Part shown: positions 63,890-64,000 of the stretch, piece by piece
Layout of the letters: every line of letters begins with the position of its first letter
How positions within the stretch are numbered: position 1 is the first letter of the stretch
Source of the DNA: Mesoflavibacter profundi
GTDB lineage: Bacteria; Bacteroidota; Bacteroidia; Flavobacteriales; Flavobacteriaceae
Assembly (NCBI RefSeq): GCF_014764305.1
Contig: NZ_CP061703.1
Span: 3,019,501-3,083,500 of the forward strand
Direction of reading: 5' to 3'
DNA: 64,000 bases
The notes under the pieces: model-generated
What the model saw: the letters and a program-made list of their open reading frames with translations, nothing else
What the model was told of the DNA's origin: nothing
Databases searched by the model: none
Made by a program: the position numbers and the translations under genes

Positions 63890-64000
63890 TTATAAATCTT
63901 TCAACATCCAAATACCACAATTAAAATGACCGGTATCACCTAAAGGTCCATCTAAAAACTTAAAACCATTGGTTTCGTAAATATGTATCGCTTCTTTAAG
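63890..64000 (-). CDS. GNAT-type acetyltransferase, C-terminal end only (5' partial)
   Basis: The minus-strand frame runs open from the window edge to a TAA at 63890. The 36 visible residues include AIHIYETNGFKFLDG, the IYxxxGF pattern near the end of GNAT acetyltransferases. The ending DTGHFNCGIWMLKDL is found in small flavobacterial GNAT proteins located next to prmC. The catalytic part lies outside the window, so the assignment rests on this tail and the context. It is the first visible gene of the prmC-lipoprotein-ligA operon. Confidence 0.6.
   Translation of the reverse strand, partial: LKEAIHIYETNGFKFLDGPLGDTGHFNCGIWMLKDL

Overview
The window looks like a chromosomal segment of a marine-type member of the Flavobacteriaceae (Bacteroidota). 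The signs are strong AT-richness, an almost complete lack of Shine-Dalgarno sequences, promoters of the Bacteroidota form TTG-N19-TAnnTTTG (for example in front of a tRNA-Ser and the SRP RNA), a type IX secretion C-terminal sorting domain, many lipoproteins, and Bacteroidota-restricted families (DUF4835, DUF5686, DUF6913, DUF2452, YtxJ). The genus cannot be fixed from the sequence alone. I see no IS element, prophage, CRISPR array or rRNA.

Layout. 1-8.4 kb: the end of a RibB protein whose GTP cyclohydrolase II-like domain has lost its zinc ligands, a DegT aminotransferase, a thioredoxin-like protein, a nitroreductase, tRNA-Ser(TGA), a patatin-like phospholipase, SelO, a DUF2452 protein, a transaldolase-family enzyme and an SDR. 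8.4-18.3 kb: SRP RNA, glutaminyl-peptide cyclotransferase, a thioesterase, a beta-helix lipoprotein, a solitary TIR/NDT-like protein, glyA, fahA, a lipoprotein behind a possible sigma-54 promoter, and a marC-DUF3124-ytxJ cluster. 18.4-31.9 kb: clpB, mqo, a beta-barrel protein, deoC-deoD-phosphatase-smpB, a DUF5686 outer-membrane protein behind a possible ECF promoter, a solitary HEPN protein, pcm and a Gfo/Idh oxidoreductase.

31.9-40.5 kb: 3-hydroxyacyl-CoA dehydrogenase, then a tight seven-gene run DUF1015-yggS-exonuclease/GIY-YIG-DUF3857-K+ channel-miaA-GNAT. The exonuclease appears to start with ATT. 40.5-49.2 kb (minus strand): an RprXY-like two-component system, coaE-ybbR-glycosyltransferase, a type IX-secreted 896-residue protein and fabI. 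49.3-56.6 kb (minus strand): the conserved bamD-rpoZ-coaBC-DUF4835-recN cluster and DUF6913-dapA-Kir channel. 56.7-64 kb: a 5'-nucleotidase split over two genes in reversed domain order, a polytopic membrane protein, and a GNAT-prmC-lipoprotein-ligA operon cut by the window edge.

Most of the window is ordinary core genome. The items most worth a second look are the ATT-start exonuclease/GIY-YIG fusion, the degenerate RibA-like domain, the ECF-type and sigma-54-type promoter candidates, a 17-bp hairpin repeat found three times between genes, an inverted repeat in the divergent dapA/nucleotidase promoter region, and two solitary accessory genes (TIR/NDT-like and HEPN) with a defence-like flavour but no visible partner.
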